Shown here: positions 6,696 to 15,788 of the stretch, one piece after another | Numbering within the stretch: position 1 is the stretch's first letter | Layout: each line of letters opens with the position of its first letter | DNA from: Clostridium_AW sp040797845 | GTDB lineage: Bacteria > Bacillota > Clostridia > Clostridiales > Clostridiaceae | Direction: 5' to 3' | Length of the DNA stretch: 64,000 nucleotides | NCBI GenBank assembly: GCA_040797845.1 | Contig: JBFNFA010000006.1 | Span: forward strand, 1-64,000 | Program-made: the position numbers and the translations under genes | The notes under the pieces: model-generated | Told to the model about the DNA's origin: nothing | Database searches by the model: none | Seen by the model: only the letters and a program-made list of their open reading frames with translations

Positions 6696-9143
6696 TTATC
6701 TAACTGGCTTAAATTTCTTTAATCTTAAAGCATTCATTAATACTGATACGGAACTAAGACTCATTGCTGCTCCTGCTATCATAGGATTTAATAGTGGTCC
6801 TCCAAAGATATGAAGAACTCCCATAGCTACTGGTATTCCTAATGTATTGTATCCAAATGCCCAGAATAGATTTTCTTTAATATTTTTTATAGTATTTTTA
6901 CTTAACTGTATAGCTGTAGGAACATCCATTAAGTCACTTCTCATAAGAACTATGTCCGCTGATTCCATAGCAACATCTGTTCCTGAACCTATAGCTATAC
7001 CGATATCTGCCTGTGCTAGAGCTGGAGCATCATTTATACCGTCACCAACCATAGCAACCTTCTTTCCTTCAGCTTGAAGTTTTTTAACTTCATTTGCCTT
7101 ATCCTGTGGTAATACTTCCGCTAGTATTCTATCGATTCCAACTTGCTTAGCTATAGCTTCAGCAGTTCTCTTGTTATCACCAGTGATCATTGCTACTTCA
7201 ATTCCCATTTCATGAAGTTTTTCTATTGCTCTCTTACTATTTTCTTTAACAGTATCAGCAACAGCTATAATACCAGCTATCTTGTTATCTATTGCTATAT
7301 ACATTGGAGTTTTACCTTCACCAGCCAACTTGTCAGAAGTTTTTTCCAAATTCTCTAAAGAAATATTGCTTTCTACCATAAGTTTTCTGTTTCCAAGTAG
7401 AATATCTTTGCCATCTATTTTAACTTCGATTCCATGGCCTGGAATAGCCTTAAAGAAATCAAGCTTCTTAAACTCTAATCCTTCTTCCTCAGCGCCTTTT
7501 ACAATAGCTTCACCAAGTGGATGTTCTGATCCTTTTTCAGCTGATGCAGCTAATTGTAATAAGTCATTTTTAGTTATACCATTTGCGACAACTACATCTG
7601 TAACCTTTGGTTTACCTTCTGTAATAGTACCTGTTTTATCAAATACTATAGTCTTTATTTTGTGGGCTGTTTCTAGAGCCACACCACTTTTAATTAAAAC
7701 ACCATTCTCTGCTCCTTTACCTGTACCAACCATTATAGCTGTTGGTGTTGCTAGACCTAGAGCACAAGGACACGCAATAACTAGTACAGAGATAAATATT
7801 GTAAGTGAGAATATTTCTGATTCTCCACCAATAAAGTACCACGCTAAACCTGAAACAACTGCTAAAATAATAACTATTGGAACAAAATATCCTGAAATAA
7901 CATCTGCAAGTTTTGCAATTGGTGCTTTAGATCCCTGAGCATCTTCTACAAGTTTTATAATTTGTGCTAAAGCTGTATCTTTACCAACCTTAGTAGCCTT
8001 GTATTTTATAGTACCGTTTTTATTTATACTTGCACCAATAATTTTATCACCAATATTTTTTTCTACTGGAATACTTTCACCTGTTAACATTGATTCATCT
8101 ACAGAAGTAGTACCCTCTACCACTTCTCCATCTACTGGCATCTTTTCTCCTGGCTTAACTATTATTACATCGCCAACTTCTACTTCTTCAATAGTAATTT
8201 CTACTTCTTTCCCATTTCTTATAACCATAGCTGTTTTAGGAGCAAGTCCCATAAGTTTCTTTATAGCTTCAGAAGTCTTACCTCTAGAAACTGCTTCTAA
8301 ATATTTACCAAGAGTTATTAATGCAATAATTACAGCTGCTGATTCAAAGTATAAGTCATGAGCATACTCATGGTGCCCGCCAAAAATTTTAACTGTAGCA
8401 AATATACCATAGAGGAATGCTGCGGATGTACCTATTGCAATAAGTGAATCCATATTTGGATTTCTCTTAAATAATGCCTTAAATCCAACTGTATAGAATC
8501 TACTTCCACAGATTATTACAGGTATTGTAAGTAATAATTGTGTTATAGCGAATGCCATTGGGTTAATAGTTGGGTTAATAAAGTCTGGAAGAGGAAGCCC
8601 TACCATATGTCCCATAGATACATAAAGCAGAGGCACTGTAAATATTGCAGATATAATAAACTTCTTCCATAAAAGTTTTATTTCCTTTTCTTTTCTCTCT
8701 TTATCTGTATCTACTGTAGTTTCTTCTTCTATTGCTTTATAACCTGCTTTTTCTATTGCTTTCTTTATATCTGAGACCTTTGTCTTTGAAGGCTCATAGC
8801 TTATATTTAATTTCTCAGTGGCATAATTAACATTTGCTTCTGTAACCCCACTAACCTTTCTAGTAGCTCTTTCTACTGCTTTTGCACAAGATGCACAAGT
8901 CATTCCCTCTATTTTCAATATTTTGTTTGTAGTATCAGTAATAGCTTTATATCCTGCTTTATTAACAGTTTCTTGAATATCTTTTACAGAAACTTTTGTT
9001 TCATCAAAGCTTATATTTAGCTTTTCTGTAGCATAGTTGACATTTGCTTCTGTAACTCCACCAAGCTTTCTAGTGGCTCTTTCTACTGCCTTTGCACAAG
9101 ATGCACAGGTCATTCCTTCTATTTTTAATACTTGGTTTGCCAT
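6696..9143 (-). CDS. copA: Cu(I)-exporting P1B-type ATPase
   Basis: 815 residues, normal for the family. Two N-terminal HMA domains (about 3-68 and 73-140) each carry GMTCASC and are nearly repeats of each other. The P-type core follows: TGES near residue 352 (actuator), the transmembrane metal site CPC near 457 (IACPCALGLATPT), the phosphorylation motif DKTGT near 501, SEHP of the ATP-binding domain, and the hinge GDGINDAP near 704. CPC together with two CxxC HMA domains indicates Cu(I)/Ag(I) export from the cytoplasm. It lies 33 bp after csoR and before copZ, so copper-induced co-expression through CsoR is expected. RBS AAGGAGGG precedes the ATG. Confidence 0.95.
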   Translation of the reverse strand: MANQVLKIEGMTCASCAKAVERATRKLGGVTEANVNYATEKLNISFDETKVSVKDIQETVNKAGYKAITDTTNKILKIEGMTCASCAKAVERATRKVSGVTEANVNYATEKLNISYEPSKTKVSDIKKAIEKAGYKAIEEETTVDTDKERKEKEIKLLWKKFIISAIFTVPLLYVSMGHMVGLPLPDFINPTINPMAFAITQLLLTIPVIICGSRFYTVGFKALFKRNPNMDSLIAIGTSAAFLYGIFATVKIFGGHHEYAHDLYFESAAVIIALITLGKYLEAVSRGKTSEAIKKLMGLAPKTAMVIRNGKEVEITIEEVEVGDVIIVKPGEKMPVDGEVVEGTTSVDESMLTGESIPVEKNIGDKIIGASINKNGTIKYKATKVGKDTALAQIIKLVEDAQGSKAPIAKLADVISGYFVPIVIILAVVSGLAWYFIGGESEIFSLTIFISVLVIACPCALGLATPTAIMVGTGKGAENGVLIKSGVALETAHKIKTIVFDKTGTITEGKPKVTDVVVANGITKNDLLQLAASAEKGSEHPLGEAIVKGAEEEGLEFKKLDFFKAIPGHGIEVKIDGKDILLGNRKLMVESNISLENLEKTSDKLAGEGKTPMYIAIDNKIAGIIAVADTVKENSKRAIEKLHEMGIEVAMITGDNKRTAEAIAKQVGIDRILAEVLPQDKANEVKKLQAEGKKVAMVGDGINDAPALAQADIGIAIGSGTDVAMESADIVLMRSDLMDVPTAIQLSKNTIKNIKENLFWAFGYNTLGIPVAMGVLHIFGGPLLNPMIAGAAMSLSSVSVLMNALRLKKFKPVR

Positions 9144-9176
9144 AAATTTCCCTCCTTAATTTATCAATTTAATATT

Positions 9177-9443
9177 TTATTTGTCGATTATTTTTGATAA
9201 AAGCTCTATAATTTCATCTGTTTTTTGACTTCCATTATCATGCTGAAAAGCCTCTATAACACAGTGGTTCATATGCTGTTTTAGAACCAACAGATTAGCC
9301 TTCTTTAAAAGCGATTGTGCAGCAATAATTTGATTTGATACATCTACACAATATCTCTCTTCTTCTATCATTCTAATAATAGCTTTAATTTGACCATTTG
9401 ATATTTTTAAAGCTTGTAAAGCTTGTTTTTGCTCCCCATTCAC
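9177..9443 (-). CDS. csoR: Copper-sensing transcriptional repressor
   Basis: An 88-residue all-helical CsoR/RcnR-family protein. The Cu(I) ligand set is present with the diagnostic spacing: Cys in RYCVDV, then 24 residues to His, then H-x3-C (QHMNHC). This C-H-C triad separates CsoR from the nickel sensor RcnR. CsoR tetramers bind a G/C-rich palindrome and release it when they bind Cu(I); such a palindrome lies 15 bp upstream. The start is a GTG at 9441-9443 with RBS GGGAGGTG. It heads the csoR-copA-copZ operon and so is autoregulated. Confidence 0.93.
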   Translation of the reverse strand: MNGEQKQALQALKISNGQIKAIIRMIEEERYCVDVSNQIIAAQSLLKKANLLVLKQHMNHCVIEAFQHDNGSQKTDEIIELLSKIIDK

Positions 9444-9457
9444 TTCTTCACCTCCCT

Positions 9458-9474
9458 ACCCCCTGGTAGGGGGT
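9458..9474. promoter_or_regulatory. CsoR operator
   Basis: Perfect 7-bp inverted repeat ACCCCCT-GGT-AGGGGGT, the only G/C-rich tract in the region. It resembles known CsoR operators (TACCCC/GGGGTA half-sites) and covers the expected transcription start, just downstream of the -10 element. Confidence 0.85.
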
Positions 9475-9482
9475 GTATCTTT

Positions 9483-9511
9483 ATAATAATACTGTTCATT
9501 TAAACTGTCAA
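9483..9511 (-). promoter_or_regulatory. Promoter of csoR-copA-copZ
   Basis: On the minus strand: -35 TTGACA (9506-9511, consensus), 17-bp spacer, -10 TATTAT (9483-9488). The predicted start, near 9476, falls at the edge of the CsoR palindrome, so repressor binding would block initiation. Confidence 0.8.
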
Positions 9512-9593
9512 GTCTTTTTTATAAAAATTTTCTGCTAAATTTAGTTCATTTTTAATATTTATAACTCAGCTAATTTCAATTTTAAGGTGAAAA

Positions 9594-9617
9594 ATAGACG
9601 CTCACTTATGAACGTCT
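9594..9617 (-). terminator. Terminator-like hairpin downstream of the XRE gene
   Basis: 9-bp stem (9596-9604 with 9609-9617, one G-U pair on the RNA) and a 4-nt loop, followed on the minus strand by ATTTTT. The 9620-9765 stretch between it and the XRE gene holds no recognisable gene. Confidence 0.6.
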
Positions 9618-9765
9618 TTTATAGCATCTCCCTTAGTCATCTATCCTATTCTTTTGCGTTATTGCACTCTATGCCAACCAATACTAAAACATTGATACAC
9701 TCTCCAATCTCTTTACTGTGATAACTCTAACTGCTGTCTATAAACATCGCATATTTAAAAAGTGT

Positions 9766-9978
9766 CTAAAATTCATCCTCATAGTATTCTAAAATATCTC
9801 CTGGTTGACATTCTAATTCCTTACAGATTGAGGCTAATGTATTAAATCGTACCCCCTTGGATTTTCCTGTTTTCAGCAATGATAAATTCACTGTAGTCAG
9901 CCCTACTCTTTGTGCAAGTTCATTTAATGACATTTTTCTATCGGCCATTACTCTATCCAATCTTATTATAATTTTCAT
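9766..9978 (-). CDS. Small XRE/Cro-type DNA-binding protein (YozG-like)
   Basis: 70 residues, almost entirely one helix-turn-helix: KMSLNELAQRVGLTTVNLSLLKTGKSKGVRFNT split as helices 2-4 of the lambda-repressor fold, then the CxPGDILEY ending typical of this small family. The ATG at 9976-9978 has GGAGGG 6 nt upstream. The frame is open for ten more codons but has no RBS there, so I use the shorter start. Relatives are often next to a DUF2975 membrane gene, which is absent here. Targets are unknown; it lies between the copper operon and the divergent tetR gene. Confidence 0.8.
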   Translation of the reverse strand: MKIIIRLDRVMADRKMSLNELAQRVGLTTVNLSLLKTGKSKGVRFNTLASICKELECQPGDILEYYEDEF

Positions 9979-10066
9979 ACCAATCCCTCCATAACCATAA
10001 TATACCACACTTTAAAATAAAACAATATATATTTAAAATAAAACGATAATTTTTTTAAATATAATA

Positions 10067-10095
10067 TTGACGCATGACAACCTGTTATATATAAT
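10067..10095 (+). promoter_or_regulatory. Promoter of the TetR-ABC operon
   Basis: -35 TTGACG (10067-10072), 17-bp spacer, -10 TATAAT (10090-10095). It lies about 40 bp upstream of the TetR gene start. Confidence 0.8.
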
Positions 10096-10111
10096 TATGA
10101 CAGGTTGTCAT
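10074..10111. promoter_or_regulatory. TetR-family operator
   Basis: Perfect 12-bp inverted repeat: ATGACAACCTGT (10074-10085) and its complement ACAGGTTGTCAT (10100-10111), separated by 14 bp. The half-sites flank the -10 box, so binding of the TetR dimer should block RNA polymerase and autoregulate the operon. Confidence 0.85.
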
Positions 10112-10136
10112 ATTAGATTAGAAAGGAGTGATTAGA

Positions 10137-10754
10137 TTGCCGACAGATACCTTCTTCAATTTACCCCTGGAAAAAAAGAATAAGATAATCGAGGCCATTA
10201 AAAAAGAATTTGCTAGAGTGCCCTTTGATAAAGTATCCATCAATAAGATTGTGCAAGATGCCAAAATCTCAAGAGGCAGCTTCTACATGTATTTTGAAGA
10301 TAAAAGGGACATGTTGATCTATCTTTTATCCAACTACCATGAAGAGGTTATGTCCATCATTAAAGAAAGCTTTAAACGAAATAGCGGAGATGTATTTGAA
10401 GTCTTTGCCGATATTTTAAAATTCACAGCTAATTTTGGAACAGCAAAAGAAAATATTGCTTTTTGCATGAATATCTTTTCTAATCAAACCCTTCAGAATG
10501 ATATTATATTGCAATTTGCAAATTGCGGTAGAAAGAATGATTTCTTTAATTTATTTAAACAGTACACTGATACAAAAAGCTTGAATCTACAAAATCCAAA
10601 TGATATAGAGGACATTATAGATATATTGATATCAGTGACTCAAAAAGCTACCATGGATATTTTCCTTTGCATTGGTGAAAAGGACGAAATCTTAGAAGCA
10701 TATACTAATAAAATAACCATTTTAAAACGTGGGATGTTAAAGGAGAATTTATAA
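10137..10754 (+). CDS. TetR-family transcriptional repressor
   Basis: About 205 residues. The N-terminal HTH is clear: KKEFARVPFDKVSINKIVQD then AKISRGSFYMYFEDKRDML, the standard TetR recognition helix and following Y-F-x-x-K. The C-terminal ligand domain is variable. The start is probably the TTG at 10137-10139, because AAGGAG ends 8 nt before it; the in-frame GTG at 10128 overlaps that RBS. The stop overlaps the ATG of the ABC gene by one base (TAATG), so the two are co-translated. It likely represses the operon through the palindrome at 10074-10111 until a toxic ligand binds. Confidence 0.9.
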   Translation: MPTDTFFNLPLEKKNKIIEAIKKEFARVPFDKVSINKIVQDAKISRGSFYMYFEDKRDMLIYLLSNYHEEVMSIIKESFKRNSGDVFEVFADILKFTANFGTAKENIAFCMNIFSNQTLQNDIILQFANCGRKNDFFNLFKQYTDTKSLNLQNPNDIEDIIDILISVTQKATMDIFLCIGEKDEILEAYTNKITILKRGMLKENL

Positions 10755-13093
10755 TGCTAGCGTTAAAAAATATTAAAAAAAGCTACACAACCGATGATTT
10801 TACACAGGTTGCCTTAAACGGAATTGACTTAAACTTCCGTGAAAATGAATTTGTCGCCATTCTCGGAGCTAGTGGTTCCGGTAAAACCACTTGTCTAAAC
10901 GTTATTGGTGGACTTGATAATTATGACAGCGGTGATTTGATTATAAATGGAAAATCCACCAAAGAATTTAAGGATGTAGATTGGGATGCTTACCGTAACA
11001 ACAGCGTGGGCTTCATTTTCCAAAGCTATAACTTGATAACCCATTTGAGCATCATGGATAACGTAGAAATGGGAATGACCTTAAGTGGTGTTTCTGCTGG
11101 GGATAAAAGAAAAAAGGCTCTCGAAGTGCTTGAAAGAGTTGGACTAAAAGACCATATACATAAGAAGCCTAATCAGCTTTCTGGTGGTCAAATGCAGCGT
11201 GTTGCCATTGCTAGAGCCTTGGCAAACGATCCAGATATTATTTTAGCAGATGAACCTACTGGTGCTTTGGACACCGTAACCAGTGTACAGATTATGGACT
11301 TGATTAAGGAAATCGCCAAGGATAAACTGGTTATCATGGTTACTCATAATCCAGAGCTTGCTCACGATTACGCCGATAGAATTGTTGAATTTAAAGATGG
11401 TGAAGTGGTATCTGACTCTAATCCTTTACCAGATAAAGAGGTGAACTCACAGTACAAACTAAAAAAAACTAAGATGAGTTTTCTAACGGCTTTGAAATTA
11501 TCTGGAACCAATATCAAAACAAAAAAAGGTAGAACTTTTCTTACAGCCTTTGCATCTAGTATTGGCATCATAGGAATTGCTTTAATTTTATCTTTGTCCA
11601 ATGGTTTTGATAAACAAATTAAAAACTTTGAATCTGATACTCTTTCCACTTTTCCTATCATGATTTCTCAGACTTCTGCAGAGATAGATCAAGAAACTCT
11701 CAAGGATCAGCAAAGTTCAATGCTAGGTACCTCTATTAATGAGAATGCCTACCCTGAGGATAAGGTTATATATCCAGTTGAGCCCATGGCAGAAAAAATA
11801 ATGCATACAAATATCTTTACCGAAGAATATATTAAGTATATAGAGGATATTGATCCTAAACTGGTATCAGGAATATCCTATACAAGAATGCTTAATATAA
11901 ATTTACTAAAAAAGCAAGATGACGTTGCAACTATTGTGAAAACTAATTCTAAGAATTTTACTTCCTATCCAAAGTCCTTAGACAATAATAGCCCTAGCTA
12001 TTTGGAGCAAAACTACGATGTGCTAGCTGGCTCATATCCTACAAGCAAGAATGATATCGTTCTGATTGTAGACAAGAAAAACGGTGTAGAAGAAACGATT
12101 TTACAAACTTTTGGATTGGACTCTAAAGCAGACAGCATTGCTTTTTATGATATTATTGGAAAAGAATTAAAGGTCATTCTCAATAATGATTTTTACAAAG
12201 CAAACGGCAATTTCTTTACCATTAATGGAAACCCAGCTAATTTGATTGATATGTATAACAACCCAAGAGCTATCGAACTCAACGTTGTAGGCATTTTAAG
12301 AGCAAAAGAAGATGTAAAAATATCTCTCCTTCCGTCAGGTTTTTCATATTCAGATGAACTGGCAGAGTTTATTCTTAATGATGCCGTTAATTCAGATATC
12401 GTATTAAAACAAAAAAATAGCGATTTTAACGTATTAACTGGCGAACCCCTTGATACATCCGTTGATATGTCCAATCCTACTGGTATGTCTTCAAAGGAAA
12501 CCATTATGGCCGCATTAGGTGCTACCACCACCCCTTATATGATTTCAATTTATCCAACAGATTTTGATGCAAAAGAAGCTATTGTTGCTCATTTGGATGA
12601 ATATAATCAGGGCAAATCTAAAACCGACAAGGTTGTATATACGGATTTATCCGGTACGGTTACTGAAATGTCCGGTGGTATTATGAATGCTATTACTATG
12701 GTGCTTATTGCATTCTCCGCAATCTCTCTGATTGTATCCTTCATCATGGTGGGCATCATCACATACATTTCAGTTTTGGAAAGAACTAAGGAAATCGGTG
12801 TGTTGAGAGCTTTAGGAGCTCGAAAGAAAGACATTACTCGAGTGTTTAATGCAGAGACTCTTATTATAGGTGCATGTTCCGGTATTCTTGGTATCGTCAT
12901 TGCACGACTGCTAATATTCCCTATCAATGCGGTTATTAAAAACGCCACAGAGTTAGAAAATGTAGCACAACTCAACCCGCTTCATGCTATAGCTTTAATC
13001 CTAATTAGCCTTGTGCTTACTGTACTAGGCGGTAGCATTCCTGCAAAAATGGCAGCTAAAAAAGACCCTGTTGAAGCATTAAGATCAGAATAA
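10754..13093 (+). CDS. MacB-like ABC transporter, ATPase fused to FtsX-type permease
   Basis: 779 residues. Residues 1-225 are an ABC ATPase with Walker A GASGSGKTT near 35, signature LSGGQMQRVAIARAL, Walker B ILADEPTGALD and H-loop THNPELA. A first membrane helix follows near 260-280 (LTAFASSIGIIGIALILSLS), then a large extracellular domain of about 350 residues, then three C-terminal helices with the FtsX-type segment ERTKEIGVLRALGARKKDI. This is the type VII (MacB/LolCDE/BceAB-like) architecture. These machines do not move substrates through a channel but pull molecules off the membrane or sense peptides. Co-transcription with a TetR repressor suggests defence against an antimicrobial. The substrate is not predictable. 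Confidence 0.88.
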   Translation: MLALKNIKKSYTTDDFTQVALNGIDLNFRENEFVAILGASGSGKTTCLNVIGGLDNYDSGDLIINGKSTKEFKDVDWDAYRNNSVGFIFQSYNLITHLSIMDNVEMGMTLSGVSAGDKRKKALEVLERVGLKDHIHKKPNQLSGGQMQRVAIARALANDPDIILADEPTGALDTVTSVQIMDLIKEIAKDKLVIMVTHNPELAHDYADRIVEFKDGEVVSDSNPLPDKEVNSQYKLKKTKMSFLTALKLSGTNIKTKKGRTFLTAFASSIGIIGIALILSLSNGFDKQIKNFESDTLSTFPIMISQTSAEIDQETLKDQQSSMLGTSINENAYPEDKVIYPVEPMAEKIMHTNIFTEEYIKYIEDIDPKLVSGISYTRMLNINLLKKQDDVATIVKTNSKNFTSYPKSLDNNSPSYLEQNYDVLAGSYPTSKNDIVLIVDKKNGVEETILQTFGLDSKADSIAFYDIIGKELKVILNNDFYKANGNFFTINGNPANLIDMYNNPRAIELNVVGILRAKEDVKISLLPSGFSYSDELAEFILNDAVNSDIVLKQKNSDFNVLTGEPLDTSVDMSNPTGMSSKETIMAALGATTTPYMISIYPTDFDAKEAIVAHLDEYNQGKSKTDKVVYTDLSGTVTEMSGGIMNAITMVLIAFSAISLIVSFIMVGIITYISVLERTKEIGVLRALGARKKDITRVFNAETLIIGACSGILGIVIARLLIFPINAVIKNATELENVAQLNPLHAIALILISLVLTVLGGSIPAKMAAKKDPVEALRSE

Positions 13094-13107
13094 ACTAAAC
13101 AGAATTT

Positions 13108-13142
13108 AAGGCGGATATGCTTAGGCTTATCCGCCTTATTTA
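13108..13142 (+). terminator. Terminator of the TetR-ABC operon
   Basis: AAGGCGGATA (13108-13117) and TATCCGCCTT (13128-13137) form a perfect 10-bp stem followed by ATTTATT. It lies 15 bp after the ABC stop and before the convergent permease gene. Confidence 0.85.
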
Positions 13143-13147
13143 TTAAA

Positions 13148-13852
13148 CTAAGCAATATCTAGATTATCTATATTGCTTATCTCCTTTCTTAGGGTGTGTA
13201 CTGCCACACTTATGGAAACCACAGCAATAATAATTAATTTAATAAGTGTATTTCTTAAATCTGGATCACGTCCTATTATAGGTTGCATCAAACATACTAT
13301 TAAAACTGCTGATACAATTGTTGAAGCTACTGATCTTTTCCTCATACCAAAAGTAAAAGGCAACAATGATAAAATTCCTCCCATAAAAACACTTCCTAAA
13401 AATATCATAAAAGAAGAAATATAACTAAGATTAAAACTTCCTGCAACAACATCAACAAAAGAATCTAAAATTACCACAAATAGTGTACATAATACATTAC
13501 CAATCAATATACATGACATTGTAAATAAAACAACTATGAATAATTTTGTAAATATAAGCTTTCTTCTATTTATAGGATAAGAGAACATTACTAAAATTGT
13601 TTTATCCCTATATTCTCCTATAATAATCTTTGCCATTAATGCTGAAGAATATATTAAAAATGTACCTGTTACTAAAACATTTATCATCCATAAGACACTT
13701 TTATATGTATCCATTTCTTGTTGTGGATGTGATATAGTATCAATAAATGACATAGTGAGAAAAGCCATTATACAAAGAATAGCTATAATTACTCCCTTAA
13801 TATATCTTTTCAGTTTATATTTCTTTACTTCCAGTTTAATTAATTGCAACAT
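13148..13852 (-). CDS. ABC-2 type permease (BcrB-like)
   Basis: A 234-residue membrane protein with about six hydrophobic helices and the conserved cytoplasmic stretch YRDKTILVMFSYPINRRKLIFTK split by a short gap, typical of ABC-2 permeases in lantibiotic- and bacitracin-type self-protection exporters. It overlaps the end of the ATPase gene by 17 bp and has its own RBS (AGGAGG) inside it. With the ATPase and the two-component system it forms one minus-strand cluster. It probably exports or removes a membrane-active peptide antibiotic; the substrate is unknown. Confidence 0.82.
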   Translation of the reverse strand: MLQLIKLEVKKYKLKRYIKGVIIAILCIMAFLTMSFIDTISHPQQEMDTYKSVLWMINVLVTGTFLIYSSALMAKIIIGEYRDKTILVMFSYPINRRKLIFTKLFIVVLFTMSCILIGNVLCTLFVVILDSFVDVVAGSFNLSYISSFMIFLGSVFMGGILSLLPFTFGMRKRSVASTIVSAVLIVCLMQPIIGRDPDLRNTLIKLIIIAVVSISVAVHTLRKEISNIDNLDIA

Positions 13853-14765
13853 AGCTATCCTCCTGTATCAATTTTAAAAAATACTCTTCCAAAGTACTTT
13901 CCTTTCTACCTATACTTTCTAGTTCAACACCGTTTTCAATAAGTATTCTTGAAATTACATTCTGGGACTGATTTATATCATATATACGAATTTTATTTTC
14001 ACCAATTATTTTATAGTTTGAAATTCCCATTTTTTCTTCAATTAAGTATCCTGCCATACTTGAATTATCTACTTCTAATTCTATATATTCACTGCTATAC
14101 TCATGAACTGTATCCATAGATACTTCTTTTAATAGCTTACCATTTTTTATAATACCAATTGTATCTGCAATTAATTCTATTTCAGCAAGAATATGACTTG
14201 AAATAAGTATTGTTGTTCCATATTCTTTATTTAATTTTTTTATAAGTGAACGAATTTCCTTAATTCCCTCTGGATCTAAGCCATTAATTGGTTCATCCAA
14301 TATAAGAAACTCTGGTTTTGTAAGTATTGCCCTTGTAATTGCTAGTCTCTGTTTCATACCTAATGAGTAATTACAAACTGCTTTTCCTTCAATATCAAAT
14401 AATCCTACTAAATTTAAAACTTCATTTATTCTTTCTTTATTATGATAACCCATGTAATCACAATGCAACTCTAGATTTTCCCTTCCTGTTAATCTGTCAT
14501 AAAAATAAGGATTTTCTATAATAGCACCTATCCTTTTTAAAGTTTCAAAATTACTGTCATTAACTTCTTTGTCAAAAACCATAATTTTCCCCTTATCTGG
14601 CTTCACTAAATTAAGAATCATTTTAAGTATTGTACTTTTACCAGCTCCATTGGGACCTAAAAAACCGTAAATTTCACCTTTTTTTATATTCATTTCTACA
14701 TTATCTATTGCCTTTTTACCTTTATATATTTTAGTAAGTTCATTTATTTTTAATATATAATCCAT
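13836..14765 (-). CDS. ABC transporter ATP-binding protein (BcrA-like)
   Basis: 309 residues. The N-terminal ATPase domain (1-215) has Walker A GPNGAGKST, signature SLGMKQRLAITRAIL, Walker B LILDEPINGLDP and H-loop SSHIL. The C-terminal ~90 residues form the accessory domain found in BcrA and lantibiotic immunity ATPases. It energises the permease encoded by the overlapping gene. The upstream histidine kinase gene ends 104 bp away. Resistance to a peptide antibiotic is inferred from family and context. Confidence 0.87.
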   Translation of the reverse strand: MDYILKINELTKIYKGKKAIDNVEMNIKKGEIYGFLGPNGAGKSTILKMILNLVKPDKGKIMVFDKEVNDSNFETLKRIGAIIENPYFYDRLTGRENLELHCDYMGYHNKERINEVLNLVGLFDIEGKAVCNYSLGMKQRLAITRAILTKPEFLILDEPINGLDPEGIKEIRSLIKKLNKEYGTTILISSHILAEIELIADTIGIIKNGKLLKEVSMDTVHEYSSEYIELEVDNSSMAGYLIEEKMGISNYKIIGENKIRIYDINQSQNVISRILIENGVELESIGRKESTLEEYFLKLIQEDSYVAIN

Positions 14766-14869
14766 ATTGTTCTCTCCTTTCTATGAATTAGTATAACAAA
14801 CGAACCTATCCTTTTTATGTCATGAATATTACTTTTCTCTGTCATGAATCTTACTTTTTTCTTAAGTTA

Positions 14870-15787
14870 CTATTTTTCCTTTGGCAGTATTATATTAAAT
14901 AATGTTTTCTTATTTGGAATACTAGTTAACTCAATTTTTCCATTCATATGTTCAACAAGTTCCTTGGATATTGTTAATCCCAATCCGCTACCTTGATAAT
15001 CTTTACTTCTTGAATCTTCTAATGTATACATTCTCTCAAAAACATCTTCCTTATGTTTTTCCAAAATTCCCTTACCATGATCTTCAATTCCAATACAAAC
15101 TGTGTTTTCATACACATCAATACTTATACCTATGTACTTTCCATAACTTCCATATTTAATAGCATTATCTAATATGTTTTTTAATACACGATTCAATGCT
15201 TCTTCATCCGCACTAACATAAATAGGTTTTTCTGGTATGTTAATGTCAACATAAAATTCTCTTTCCGCAAGCATATTATAAAATTCAAACATATTTTTTC
15301 TGCATACTTCGCATACATTCACCTTGACAATATTAAGTATTTTATCACCAGATTCTAATTTAACAAGATCAAAAAATTTATTTATTAATTCCAAAACTTC
15401 ATTAATTCTCAAATCAACTTTCATAATCATTCTATCATTATTGAATCTAATCCCTAGCATCTCAACATATCCTTTTAAAGTAGTTAATGGTGTCTTTAAA
15501 TCATGTGAAATATTTGATAACATTCTCATCATAGATATCTTAGAATTTTCATATGCCATCTTATTTTGATGACTATAATCCAATAAATGATTAACACTTG
15601 ACGCAATAGACTTTATCGATTCATTTTCTGTAGGAATCAAAATTAATTCACTTGTCTCATTTTTAATAATGGATTCTATTTTGTTAGATATATATTGGAT
15701 TTGTTTTGATTGAAGGGTGTATTTCCTATGCTCTAATATATAACCTGTCGTCACTATTAAAATTAATATACATAGTAATATTGTCAT
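14870..15787 (-). CDS. Sensor histidine kinase
   Basis: About 305 residues. A single short N-terminal membrane helix (ILLCILILIVTTGYIL) has almost no extracellular loop, as in intramembrane-sensing kinases that work with antimicrobial-peptide ABC transporters. Then come a dimerisation domain with phospho-acceptor His in MLSNISHDLKTPLTTLKG, N box NILDNAIKYG, G1 box EDHGKGI and G2 box GSGLGLTISKELV. The ATG at 15785-15787 starts one base after the regulator's stop, and its RBS GGAGG lies in the end of the regulator gene. A 23-codon longer frame has no such RBS. Its partner is the regulator just upstream; the likely target is the BcrAB-like transporter. Confidence 0.88.
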   Translation of the reverse strand: MTILLCILILIVTTGYILEHRKYTLQSKQIQYISNKIESIIKNETSELILIPTENESIKSIASSVNHLLDYSHQNKMAYENSKISMMRMLSNISHDLKTPLTTLKGYVEMLGIRFNNDRMIMKVDLRINEVLELINKFFDLVKLESGDKILNIVKVNVCEVCRKNMFEFYNMLAEREFYVDINIPEKPIYVSADEEALNRVLKNILDNAIKYGSYGKYIGISIDVYENTVCIGIEDHGKGILEKHKEDVFERMYTLEDSRSKDYQGSGLGLTISKELVEHMNGKIELTSIPNKKTLFNIILPKEK

Positions 15788-15788
15788 T

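Noticed and set aside
6440..8361. Several ORFs on the plus strand opposite copZ and copA
   Set aside because: Shadows of the copper genes, which have complete family motifs on the other strand.
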